A stretch of 43,558 nucleotides of DNA from assembly GCA_041685075.1 (NCBI GenBank), contig JAWLGN010000007.1, positions 1 to 43,558 of the forward strand. The letters run 5' to 3'. The position numbers and the translations under genes were made by a program. The first letter of the stretch is position 1, and every line of letters begins with the position of its first letter. Below are positions 31,002-39,536 of the stretch, piece by piece. Source of the DNA: JAMCRM01 sp041685075 (lineage in GTDB: Bacteria; Acidobacteriota; Terriglobia; Bryobacterales; Bryobacteraceae). The notes under the pieces were generated by a model. It was not told where the DNA came from. It saw only the letters and a program-made list of their open reading frames with translations, and ran no database searches.

Positions 31002-34000
31002 TCACCAGAGCACGGGGATCTCGGGATCCAGCGTGAAGAGCGCCGGCGGAAACAGCAGCGGCAGCGCGGCCAATGCGCTTTGGAGCACGGCGGCGTGGCG
31101 GCGCCCGGCGGCGGCATCGGCCATACGCCTCACGGCTTCTCCTAACAGGCTGGGCTCGGCCAGCCCGGCCGCCAGCACGCCGCGCGTGTTGCCGAAGCGG
31201 AACAACTCGTCGCAGAAGGCGTTGCGCAGCAGCGTCTGGCGTGCCTGGTCGTAGGGATCCGGCGGCAGAACGGCTTCCACCAACACAAAGGGATGCAGGC
31301 CGGTGCCGGAGACGCGCCGCAGCCAGGCGTCCAGCGCGCTTGCTGTCAGGGCGGATTCCATGTCGCCCAGGTCCAGGCAGACTTCGCCGGTTCGCGTGGA
31401 CTCCTGAAACGCCGTCACCAGGTGAACCAGGCTTGGGCGGAAGCGTGTGGGCGCCGCGGTGGTCAACTCCTGCGGCTCAAGGCGGACCACGTCCAGGAGC
31501 CGGCCGCTGTATTCCGCCGCCAACTCCACCCCGAAGTTGGCGTGGCCGCGCTGCAGGTACTGCTCCTGTTCCGCGCTGCGCTGCACGACCAATACTTGCG
31601 GGTTTTCGAGCGGCGGGAACTCCTCGAGAACCCGGGCGCGCGCTTCCCGCGGCTCGGCGCCGAAGAGTTTCAGCAGCGAATCGGTTTGGGGGCCGTAGAT
31701 GCCGTCGATGATGATATCGCGGCCGGAGCGCTGGACAGCTTCCTGCAGCATCAGGACCGTATCCCGGATGGGCACCGGCGCCACCGGACGCCGGTAGATA
31801 GCGCGGCCCGCCACGTCCGGCAGCACCGCCTCCCACGGGATGGAGGCCAACGGGCCGCGCGCGGTGCGCACTTCGAGATGCCGCCTTTGCGCGGCCAGGG
31901 ATGCCAAGGCTTCCCGTATGGGCCCCAGGGTCGCCTCGCGCGAGTAGGCCAGCGGTTCCACCAGCTCGGCCGCATAGCCGCGGGCGCCGGAAAGGAGGAG
32001 TCCCAGTGGGAAGAATCGCGTTCCGCCTTCGGGGAGGTGCGCCGTTGCGCCCACGGAGGTTCTCTCCAGCCGCAGCACCGCGGCCTCCGGCAGCAGGTCG
32101 GCATCGCGATGCGTCTGGACCGCGATGCTTCTGAGCCGCTCGATTTCGCGCGACAACGACGCCGCCTTCCGTGCCGCGCCGGATTCGACCGCGGCGCGGT
32201 GCGCGGTGAGCAGCGCGGTGAGCGCCTCCCGTTGGTCGCCGGATTGCGCGGCCAGCCTGGCGCGCACCTCGTGGCGCCGGGCGACCCACAGGGAGTGGTC
32301 CGGAAAGTACTCGGCGATGATGCGCTCGGCGCTGTTGAACAATGCGCCGGCCCGCCGGGGATCGTCGGACAGGGCGTACTCCGCCTCTTCGAGCAGCGCC
32401 GTACCCCAGAGTTCGGGCATCTTGCCGTATGCGTCTTCGTAGCTTTTGAGGTACGCCTCCCGGTCGGGCAGTTCCAACTGGCCGGCGCGGCGCAGCGCGT
32501 TGCGGATCTGGCGCTGGAAGTGCGGCTGCTCGCGGCACTGCCGGTATGCCGCCAGCAGCACCTCGCGCGCCTGCTTCGCGCAACTGAAGCCGGGGGCCGC
32601 CAGCCCCCACAGCCAGGCCCGCAGCACGAAATCGCGGTCGCCGCGCCGGGGGCGTGGAAACACCTCCGTAAAGCGCTTTTCGAACCAGGAATAGTGCACC
32701 GGTTCGGTTACCGGCGAGGACCGGAAGGCATCCAGAAATGGAAAGCGCGCGGCCGTTTCGAGCGTGGCGATATCATCGAAGAACTGCTCGGTTTCCGCCT
32801 TGCTGCCTATTCCCAGTGCGTTCAGATACGCCAGCAACTGCAGCCGGCGGCGAAGCGGCGGCTTTCGTCCCAGCAGCAGCCGTAGTACGTGGGCGGCACG
32901 TTTCGCGTGCCCGGATTCGGCCAGAATGCGCGCTTTCAGCAGCGGGCGGTCGGAAACGCGCTCGCCCGCGCGCGGAATCGAGTGCAGAGTCTCCTGCGCC
33001 TGGCGCACGTTGCCCAGAGTTTCCAAAAACAGCAGGGCCTTATGGTACAGCGCCTCCAGCGGACCGAGGGAGGAACCCTCCCGCACGAAAGCATCGCGCG
33101 CCATGTTGAACTGCTCTTCTGCAATCACCACCTGCAGGGCGGCGCGATGAGCGGCGGCGTGGAGCAGCAGCGTGGGCCCGTCGTTGCCCGGCGGGAGCAC
33201 GGTCAATGCCAGGGCCGGGTTGTGGAGGTCGAGCGCCAGCCGCACCTGCGCGCAGGCGATCTCGTACTCCATTCTGGGGTTGGAAGCGGCCATCCGGCGC
33301 GCCTGCGCGGAGCCCGCCAGGCGCGTGGCTTCCGACCAGCGCCCCAGTTTCCGCAATATCCTGCAAGAGCCGGCGAGAATCTCCGATACGTACCCCGGGG
33401 GGACGCGGCTTTCGGACGCCCGTTTCCATGCCCGTTCGTAACACTCCAGCGCGCTTTCCAATTCCTCGCGATCTTCCAGGCGGCGCGCCCGGCGGAACTC
33501 GATCCACTCGGGGGAAAGCGGCGGAGCCGTGAGCCGTGCGGCGCGCCGGGCGGCCGAAGCCAACCACCGGTCGCCTTCTTCGGGCCGGCGCTCGTAAACC
33601 GTGCGGCCCAGCAGATACTCCGCCACAACGCGTTCGGCGGGATTCCGCGGCGCCTGCACGGTCTTCAGCAGCAGCTTCTCCGCCGCTTCTCTGCGCTCCT
33701 GAACCAGAAGATGCGCGGCCTCCAGAACCGAGGCGCGCGCGGCGGAAACGCGCGGCTCTTTCGCCCGCCGGTGGAAGGAACGGAAGCGCCGGTAGGCATC
33801 GCTGAATTCGCCCGCGAGCCGCTCGGCATCACCTTCGAAGCTGCGCAGGCGGAGGCGCTCGACCAGCAGCCCCCAGGCCTGCACAGAGGCCGCTTCGGCC
33901 AGCAGATCGTAATCCACCAGCGCGCCCCCGGGATACTCCACGGGACGCCCGCTATCGCCCACGAAATCGCTCGAGAGCGGGACCTCGGCGATGCGCGCCG

Positions 34001-36017
34001 AAACCGCCGGGTCCGCGGCGCGCGGCGAGGCGAGCGCCTTGCGCCAGTGCTTCGCGGCCCTGATCCCCTCCAGGTGAAACCGGTGATAGAGTGCTTCGGC
34101 CATGTGCCGCGCCCAATCGGCGGCGCTCTTTCCCGCGCGCGCGGCCAGGCGTTCGAAGTAGCGGGCCGCTTCGCGCTGCAACAGCGGGTGGATCTTCTGC
34201 TGCCGCAGTAGCCGCCGCATGGGAACCCGGACCTCCGGCTGGAGCGTGAGCACATCGCCGTGCATCTCCACCCAACTGTGATCGCTGGCATAGCGGCAGA
34301 GTTGGTTCCACAGGCGGCGGAGATCTTCCTCCCGGTGCGTGCGCCAGATCTCCCGCCCGGCGTAGAGCGACAGTTCGCGGCCGAACTCGTTCGGCTGGTC
34401 CAGTTGGGAGCGCCGGGTCATCTCTTCCGGCAAGTGCCGGCCCAGGACCTCGCGCATGAAATCGAAGGTCAGTTGCCGCGGCACCACGGCATAGCGCAGC
34501 AGCCAGGCAACGCCGTGCTGCTCCGGGGGGATGCGGTCGATGATGCGTTCGATCAGCCGCGCGTACTGCGTCTCCGGGTAGCGCTCGACGTCGCGCGCGG
34601 TCATCCCCGGGCTGTCGATGGCCAGGTCCGCAAACAGCGCCAGCTCGAACGGGTTGCCCCCGGTCTTCCGCACGATTGCTTCGATGGGGGTTCCGGGCGG
34701 CACTTTGCGCAGGTCGCGGAGGTAGTGCAGGCTTTCGTCGGGTTCGAATCCTTCAATCAGCAGCCGGTCTTCCGGAGGGCAGTGGCTGGCCATGAATTGC
34801 GGGAGCCGGCCGGGATCGGCCAGGTTGTAGCGCCCCGCCAGCAGCAGTTGCAATCCCGGGCATCGCTCCCGCACCAGCGCCAGGTGGTCGAGCATGGCCT
34901 GCAATCCCGAGCGGTGATGCAACAGCAGCTCCTCGATGGTATCGATCACGATCACGACGCGGCTCTCCCCCAGGCCCGACTGGAAGAGCTTGGGGATCTC
35001 GACCGAGAGGACCGCGGCTTCGGGCTTCAGCCGCTCGAGCAGGTGAGTGCGGGAATCGTCGCGGCCGCGACCCACGGGCCGGCCGAGGACCGCGGCAAAG
35101 TCGCCGAAGCCGTGCAGCAGGCTGATGAAGGGGCTGCCGGGGAGCTGCACGTTGAGCTGCTGGGCCACCGGCAGCAGCACCAGCCACGGCCAGCGCGAGA
35201 GCGACGGCAGATCCAGGCGGTCCGAATCCAGGCGCGCCACCGGGATCCGCCGCCCGTTGATTTCCCGCACGCATCGCCGCGCAATCAGCCAGCGGACAAA
35301 CATGGTCTTGCCGAAGCCGCCTTTACCGTAGAAGTGCAGGATCCAGCGGCCGGGGTCGCCCTGCCACCGCTCGAAATGCTCCACCAGGGAGGGCCGCTCG
35401 ACGAAGGCCATGGTGCGCCAGTAGTCGTCGGCAAACAGCGTGCGGGAGCGGTAATATCGTTCGCGGTCGTTCAGAGCGTCCCGCAGCGCCTGCGGAACCA
35501 GGCTGGGGAACAGCCCGTTGCGGTGCCGTACGGACCGGATCAACATGTCGCAACGGGCCAGGTCGAAGGCCTCGTCCGCTTCCCTGTAGAGCCGCAGGAA
35601 CTCCTCGCGCGCTGCCTCGGGATCCGCCAGCACCAGGTGCGTGAAGCGCTCCAGTGGATCGATCGGCGCGAACCAGGCGGCAAGCTGCCGGCTGAAGGAC
35701 TGTGCCTCGTCGGGGCGTTGTTTCCAGGCTTCCAGCCCGGCGCCCAGCGCCTGGTCGCGCAGGGCGTAGCGCGGCGGATCGCCGTGCAGCGGCTCTACGT
35801 CCTCGGAGGCGATAAACTCCTCCCAGCCCGGGTTGCCGGGCAGGTCCGCGGCCAGCACGTTTTCAAACAGTGCACGGTCGAACCAGCGCACCAGGGCGGC
35901 GCGCCGCAGCAGCGGCGATTCGGAGACCACCGGCGGCGCATTCAGCACCATGTGCAGCAGATCGGTGATGGACTGCCCCTGCCCGAGTAGTGCCGCGACT
36001 TGTTCCTTGGTGAACAA
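31002..36017 (-). CDS. STAND-type NTPase with TPR-like array and degenerate C-terminal CHAT-like domain
   Basis: 1671 aa starting at a TTG with GGGAGG just upstream. Residues 1-200 are helical with no recognised family. The NTPase has Walker A GKGGFGKT (231-238), Walker B VVIVIDT (354-360), an arginine after LLLAG (391-396) and the STAND GGNPFELAL motif (453-461). A winged-helix-like region follows to about 620, then helical repeats of TPR type from about 700 to 1300. Residues about 1360-1671 resemble a CHAT peptidase: GPLASIPWEAVLP (1388-1400) and NPQVLVV (1472-1478). However, the catalytic His segment reads SLVHLVTAFQES (1529-1540) and the Cys segment PFVLVEAVL (1576-1584), so both residues appear lost. 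A peptidoglycan-binding-1-like helix set (LQEAVQ to DGIYGPQT, about 1424-1446) is inserted. This is a sensor/scaffold candidate paired with the active CHAT protein encoded just upstream. Confidence 0.85.
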   Translation of the reverse strand: MFTKEQVAALLGQGQSITDLLHMVLNAPPVVSESPLLRRAALVRWFDRALFENVLAADLPGNPGWEEFIASEDVEPLHGDPPRYALRDQALGAGLEAWKQRPDEAQSFSRQLAAWFAPIDPLERFTHLVLADPEAAREEFLRLYREADEAFDLARCDMLIRSVRHRNGLFPSLVPQALRDALNDRERYYRSRTLFADDYWRTMAFVERPSLVEHFERWQGDPGRWILHFYGKGGFGKTMFVRWLIARRCVREINGRRIPVARLDSDRLDLPSLSRWPWLVLLPVAQQLNVQLPGSPFISLLHGFGDFAAVLGRPVGRGRDDSRTHLLERLKPEAAVLSVEIPKLFQSGLGESRVVIVIDTIEELLLHHRSGLQAMLDHLALVRERCPGLQLLLAGRYNLADPGRLPQFMASHCPPEDRLLIEGFEPDESLHYLRDLRKVPPGTPIEAIVRKTGGNPFELALFADLAIDSPGMTARDVERYPETQYARLIERIIDRIPPEQHGVAWLLRYAVVPRQLTFDFMREVLGRHLPEEMTRRSQLDQPNEFGRELSLYAGREIWRTHREEDLRRLWNQLCRYASDHSWVEMHGDVLTLQPEVRVPMRRLLRQQKIHPLLQREAARYFERLAARAGKSAADWARHMAEALYHRFHLEGIRAAKHWRKALASPRAADPAVSARIAEVPLSSDFVGDSGRPVEYPGGALVDYDLLAEAASVQAWGLLVERLRLRSFEGDAERLAGEFSDAYRRFRSFHRRAKEPRVSAARASVLEAAHLLVQERREAAEKLLLKTVQAPRNPAERVVAEYLLGRTVYERRPEEGDRWLASAARRAARLTAPPLSPEWIEFRRARRLEDREELESALECYERAWKRASESRVPPGYVSEILAGSCRILRKLGRWSEATRLAGSAQARRMAASNPRMEYEIACAQVRLALDLHNPALALTVLPPGNDGPTLLLHAAAHRAALQVVIAEEQFNMARDAFVREGSSLGPLEALYHKALLFLETLGNVRQAQETLHSIPRAGERVSDRPLLKARILAESGHAKRAAHVLRLLLGRKPPLRRRLQLLAYLNALGIGSKAETEQFFDDIATLETAARFPFLDAFRSSPVTEPVHYSWFEKRFTEVFPRPRRGDRDFVLRAWLWGLAAPGFSCAKQAREVLLAAYRQCREQPHFQRQIRNALRRAGQLELPDREAYLKSYEDAYGKMPELWGTALLEEAEYALSDDPRRAGALFNSAERIIAEYFPDHSLWVARRHEVRARLAAQSGDQREALTALLTAHRAAVESGAARKAASLSREIERLRSIAVQTHRDADLLPEAAVLRLERTSVGATAHLPEGGTRFFPLGLLLSGARGYAAELVEPLAYSREATLGPIREALASLAAQRRHLEVRTARGPLASIPWEAVLPDVAGRAIYRRPVAPVPIRDTVLMLQEAVQRSGRDIIIDGIYGPQTDSLLKLFGAEPREARARVLEEFPPLENPQVLVVQRSAEQEQYLQRGHANFGVELAAEYSGRLLDVVRLEPQELTTAAPTRFRPSLVHLVTAFQESTRTGEVCLDLGDMESALTASALDAWLRRVSGTGLHPFVLVEAVLPPDPYDQARQTLLRNAFCDELFRFGNTRGVLAAGLAEPSLLGEAVRRMADAAAGRRHAAVLQSALAALPLLFPPALFTLDPEIPVLW

Positions 36018-36026
36018 TCCCCCTCC

Positions 36027-38039
36027 CTAGGGCAACCCCTCCAGGAATTCCACCAGCCCCTCCATTTTGTTCGGATGAACGTCGGCGGTCCACCCCTGGA
36101 TTTCGGCTGCCATTGCCGGCAACGGCCGGCCCGGGTTGCGGCGGCAGAAGAACTCCCGCAGCAACGCCGGCACCTCGGCCGCCGGGAAGCCTTTCAGGTC
36201 GATCTCCTTCCACAAGTCTTTGGCGAACTCGAGCGGATAATCGCGGTGAGGATCGAACGGCAGCTCGACGATGATCTTCACAGGCCCGGTGGGGTCGGCC
36301 GCGATCCGGTCCCACAGGTGCTCCTTCAACGTGCTGACGTGGGGCGGGCTCAACGATTGCAGCCGTTCACTGATGCGGCTGACCGCCAGCACGATATTGG
36401 CGCCCGGCGTCTGCTCCGCCTGGTCGCGCAAGGCCTGGTGAAACGCTCCCAGCACCTTCTCGTGCGCGTCGTTGCGGGAGGCAAGGTCATTGAGCGTAAC
36501 TTTCAGGGGCTCTCCGGGCGCGGGCGCGGTCATACCCGCCAGGCGCGCCACGTCTTCATAGAACCGCTGGCGCGTCTGGGGCGGCAGCGGTTGCTTGAAG
36601 TCGTCGGTTCGCGGCGATCCCTCGGCCAGTGCCAGCAGGAATTGCAGCCAGTCGCCCTTATCGAAAGCCTCGATGGCGTGGATTTCGTACCCGTTCTGCG
36701 CCAGTGCGTGGAGCAGCCACAACTGCAGCCAGGTCTTGCCGATCTTCTCTTCCTGGCCTCGGAGCACAATCGCCGAACAGTGCTGCTTGACAATTTCGCT
36801 TCGCGCCACCGAATAGATTGCCAGCCGCCGCTCGTGGATACGGTCCAGGAAAAAGCGGCGCACGTCGTCCAGGCCGTCGGATTTCACGCGCGCCCGTTGC
36901 GGGCAATTCAGAATGTGTTCCGGCGCCGCCGCCACGCTCAGGACCGGCACGAAGGCGTGGCGCGTTTCGGCGCCCATTTCGGCATGCACCGTGTCGCGGG
37001 CCGCCGCCAGCGCGCTATCGATGTGCTTGCCGTTGACCAGTTCGCCGTAGAAGCGCCTGGTGCAGGTCTTGGCCGCCTGGCCGCTGACATCCGCCTGCAT
37101 GGCCAGCACCGCCAGCGCCCGGCCGCGGAAGAATGCCTGGCTGATGGGCGTCACATCGCTGCGGCTCGGCTGGCCCGTCCGGCAGGCGTTGAGAAAGGCC
37201 AGGCGCAGCACGCCGCCCATGTTCTTGATGTCCAGTTCGATTTGGGAACTGGTCCAGTCCTGCTTGTTCTGCGCGTCGCAGATCTCCAGCCGCGGTACGC
37301 CGCCGTCGGTCCGGCCGTGCCCGATGAAGTGGAAGATATACGGCCGGAAGGACTGCAACTCCACTTTCAAATCGGCCGGCGTGAAGCTCTTGCGGCGCCG
37401 CGTCTCCAGAATCGACACGTCGAACAGGTGCTCGGACTCGCGCAGCACTTCGCGAAGCGCTTCGAGTTCCTCGTCGGCTTTCAGGTCGGCGACCTCGGCC
37501 TCGCTCGCCCCCACCACCACCAGCACCCGGATGGGCCACACACCGGCGTCGCGGCGGGGGAGAAACTTGCGATTTTCGGCCCGCAGCACCGGCATATCGT
37601 GGATGAGGAACAGGTCGTGGGTGGAGCGCAGCAACTCCCACGGCAGCGCCGCCAGCGATTCATCCACTTGAAGGTAGGTGCGCAGACCCTTGGGCCTGGG
37701 CGTGGCGGCCTTATCGGCCGGCGATTGCGCCTCCCACACCTCGATGGCCTCTTCCACTTCGCGAATGGCGCGGTCCCACGCCGCCGCCACCGAGCCGCAG
37801 TGCAGCGCCTGCCACATCTGGCAGCCCAGGGTGCGGAAACCGCTGTCCTGGTCTTCGGTTTCGAGGAAGTACCGCTGGTGCGCGGCCACTTCGAGAGCGC
37901 CGCCGGGTTCGAACAAGGCAGCGGGCAGGATCTCCCTCGCCGCGTACTGCGCCTCCCGTACCTCGCCGCGCCAGCGGTACAGCTCTAACGCGTAGTCGGA
38001 ACTCTCCGTACGCGATACCGCCAGCGTGATCGATTCCAT
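36027..38039 (-). CDS. CHAT-domain (caspase-like) protease with C-terminal P-loop-like domain
   Basis: 670 aa. A CHAT peptidase occupies about 110-375: LAALPWELLRST (129-140), RVLVVVGASEAE, the catalytic His in IFHFIGHGRTDGG (H241) and the catalytic Cys in LAFLNACRTG (C286), followed by AFFRGRALAVLAMQADVSG. Both residues are present, so it should be an active Cys protease of the separase/caspase clan. From about 385 a second domain begins (DDVRRFFLDRIHERR); its nucleotide loop reads LRGQEEKIGKTW (426-437). This keeps GKT but has one residue more than a standard Walker A, so NTP binding is uncertain. Later segments (NIVLAVSRISERL, VKIIVELPFD) resemble the strands of such NTPases. It is followed 9 bp later by the STAND gene. 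The likely role is a protease switched by the neighbouring NTPase (inference from family). Confidence 0.9.
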   Translation of the reverse strand: MESITLAVSRTESSDYALELYRWRGEVREAQYAAREILPAALFEPGGALEVAAHQRYFLETEDQDSGFRTLGCQMWQALHCGSVAAAWDRAIREVEEAIEVWEAQSPADKAATPRPKGLRTYLQVDESLAALPWELLRSTHDLFLIHDMPVLRAENRKFLPRRDAGVWPIRVLVVVGASEAEVADLKADEELEALREVLRESEHLFDVSILETRRRKSFTPADLKVELQSFRPYIFHFIGHGRTDGGVPRLEICDAQNKQDWTSSQIELDIKNMGGVLRLAFLNACRTGQPSRSDVTPISQAFFRGRALAVLAMQADVSGQAAKTCTRRFYGELVNGKHIDSALAAARDTVHAEMGAETRHAFVPVLSVAAAPEHILNCPQRARVKSDGLDDVRRFFLDRIHERRLAIYSVARSEIVKQHCSAIVLRGQEEKIGKTWLQLWLLHALAQNGYEIHAIEAFDKGDWLQFLLALAEGSPRTDDFKQPLPPQTRQRFYEDVARLAGMTAPAPGEPLKVTLNDLASRNDAHEKVLGAFHQALRDQAEQTPGANIVLAVSRISERLQSLSPPHVSTLKEHLWDRIAADPTGPVKIIVELPFDPHRDYPLEFAKDLWKEIDLKGFPAAEVPALLREFFCRRNPGRPLPAMAAEIQGWTADVHPNKMEGLVEFLEGLP

Positions 38040-38043
38040 AGGA

Positions 38044-39408
38044 TCAGCAGATGGTTTCGGAGTAGTGCTCCACGCCGTCTTCGCTGATATAGCGCGCGCG
38101 GATGGAGCCGTCCTCGAAATCGAGCACCGCGAAGCCGAAGCGCGTGAAGCGCTCCAACCCGTCGCGGAACGTCTCCCGGAACTCGTGCGTTACGCCGGGC
38201 GGCGTCTGGTTCTTTCCGGCGTAGACCGGCACGCCGCCGTGGCCCACCAGCCGCGCGTGCTGCACGGGATGATTGCGGTCATAGATGGCGCAGCGGTGTT
38301 CGTGCGCCCAGAACCAGGCCGTCACGCCGTTGGGGCGCGAGAGCACCGGTTGCAGCTTGCGCTCCAGTTCCGGGGAGCCGGCTTCCCAGGCGCTGAACAA
38401 CTGGTGATGGCTCAACAGCACGGCTTTCTTGTTCGGAGCGGCGTCGCGCCTGGCCTGCACCCAGCCGGCCTGCGGGCCGAACAGGGTCCCCTTCGAGCCG
38501 CGGGAGTCCTGCGGATCGTAGCCGGTATCCAGCGCCAGAATCTGCCAGTCGTCGTTCTCCAGAGAGAAGTAACTGGACCCGCCCTGCCGTGCGAAGCGCG
38601 GCTCCTGCAACAGGTAGTCGAAGTAAGCGTGGCCGCCGGTGAACATATCGTGGTTGGCGTTCAGGCAGAAGGAGCCGATGGTTGCGGCTTCGGACTCCCT
38701 TACCGGCCAGTGGGGCAGGAAGCGTTCGCGGTATTCGCTCTCGAAACCGGAGTAGTAGACATCGCCCAGGTGGATGACGTGGCACTCGCGGTTGCCGGCG
38801 CCGTCCAGTTCGCTGCGCATGCGGGCGGCTACCTTCTGGGCCCGTGGCACGCCGCTGCCCCAGTCGCCCACCAGCAGCACGCGGGCCCGGTTGGCGATGC
38901 GAATCGAGGGAGGAGGCACGGTAGGGAAGGGCCGCTGCCCCCGCATGGCCGCTAACGCCTTCGCGGCCAGGAACGCCACCGCCCAGCGCGGGTCCGTGGT
39001 TTCGAAAGCCCGCGCAAATCCCTGCGGCCCGGCAGGCATCCATTCGGTCTTCAGGGACTGGTCTGTGATGGCGACGTCTCCGCCCGCCAGCCCCTGCGCG
39101 GCGCTTTCGTCCACCGCGCCGGATTCCCTGTAGAACTCTTCAATGGCCGATTGCAGAACCCCGGCCATGGGGTCGCGCGAAATCCACGCGGCGTCCAGCC
39201 CGTTTGCCGGGGGCATGCCGTTGGCGCGCAGTTCCCGCACGGCTGCCAACGCGTCCCGCAGGTCCGCCGGGCCCAAGTGATGCGCTTCGGCCATGGCCGC
39301 AGCGGCGTCATCCCCCTCTTCCAGAGAGCGCACGCGGCTCTCCAGCGCGCCTTCTACCACTTGGAGAGACTTATCGAACTCGCTCGCAGTAACGATTTCC
39401 CGAATCAT
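38044..39408 (-). CDS. Calcineurin-like metallophosphoesterase, first gene of the operon
   Basis: 454 aa from ATG 39408 with GGAGGGG seven bases upstream; the frame is open further 5' but reads as low-complexity Arg/Gly sequence. The first 165 residues are mostly helical and unassigned (FDKSLQVVEGALESRVRSLE). The phosphoesterase motifs then follow in order: VGDWGSG (D182), HLGDVYYSG (D216), LNANHD (249-254, in place of GNHD), LLSHHQ (332-336) and WAHEHR (367-372, in place of GHxH). The metal ligands are thus retained while glycines around them are replaced. It is predicted to be cytoplasmic. The stop is 4 bp before the CHAT start. Possible roles are a nucleotide or phosphoprotein phosphatase controlling the CHAT/STAND pair; the helical N-terminus may be an adaptor. 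Confidence 0.88.
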   Translation of the reverse strand: MIREIVTASEFDKSLQVVEGALESRVRSLEEGDDAAAAMAEAHHLGPADLRDALAAVRELRANGMPPANGLDAAWISRDPMAGVLQSAIEEFYRESGAVDESAAQGLAGGDVAITDQSLKTEWMPAGPQGFARAFETTDPRWAVAFLAAKALAAMRGQRPFPTVPPPSIRIANRARVLLVGDWGSGVPRAQKVAARMRSELDGAGNRECHVIHLGDVYYSGFESEYRERFLPHWPVRESEAATIGSFCLNANHDMFTGGHAYFDYLLQEPRFARQGGSSYFSLENDDWQILALDTGYDPQDSRGSKGTLFGPQAGWVQARRDAAPNKKAVLLSHHQLFSAWEAGSPELERKLQPVLSRPNGVTAWFWAHEHRCAIYDRNHPVQHARLVGHGGVPVYAGKNQTPPGVTHEFRETFRDGLERFTRFGFAVLDFEDGSIRARYISEDGVEHYSETIC

Positions 39409-39442
39409 TCGCCTACCCCTCCGGTGTAGCGATTTGGGAATT

Positions 39443-39470
39443 AGTATACCCCTCCGATGCGGGAATGCAA
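39443..39470 (-). promoter_or_regulatory. Candidate promoter of the phosphoesterase-CHAT-STAND operon
   Basis: On the minus strand, TATACT (39448-39443) lies 16 bp downstream of TTGCAT (39470-39465) and about 34 bp before the start codon at 39408. The -10 matches five of six consensus bases and the -35 three of six. The 128-bp gap between this operon and the upstream glycosyltransferase gene contains no other clear signal. Confidence 0.45.
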
Positions 39471-39536
39471 TAGCGCGATGCAACGATCGCCGAGGCGGCC
39501 CACCGGGTTTACATCCGCCGCCCGGCGTCCCAGCGG

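Noticed and set aside
34260..37988. Plus-strand open frames opposite the STAND and CHAT genes
   Set aside because: Low-complexity shadow translations; the minus strand has Walker and CHAT catalytic motifs.
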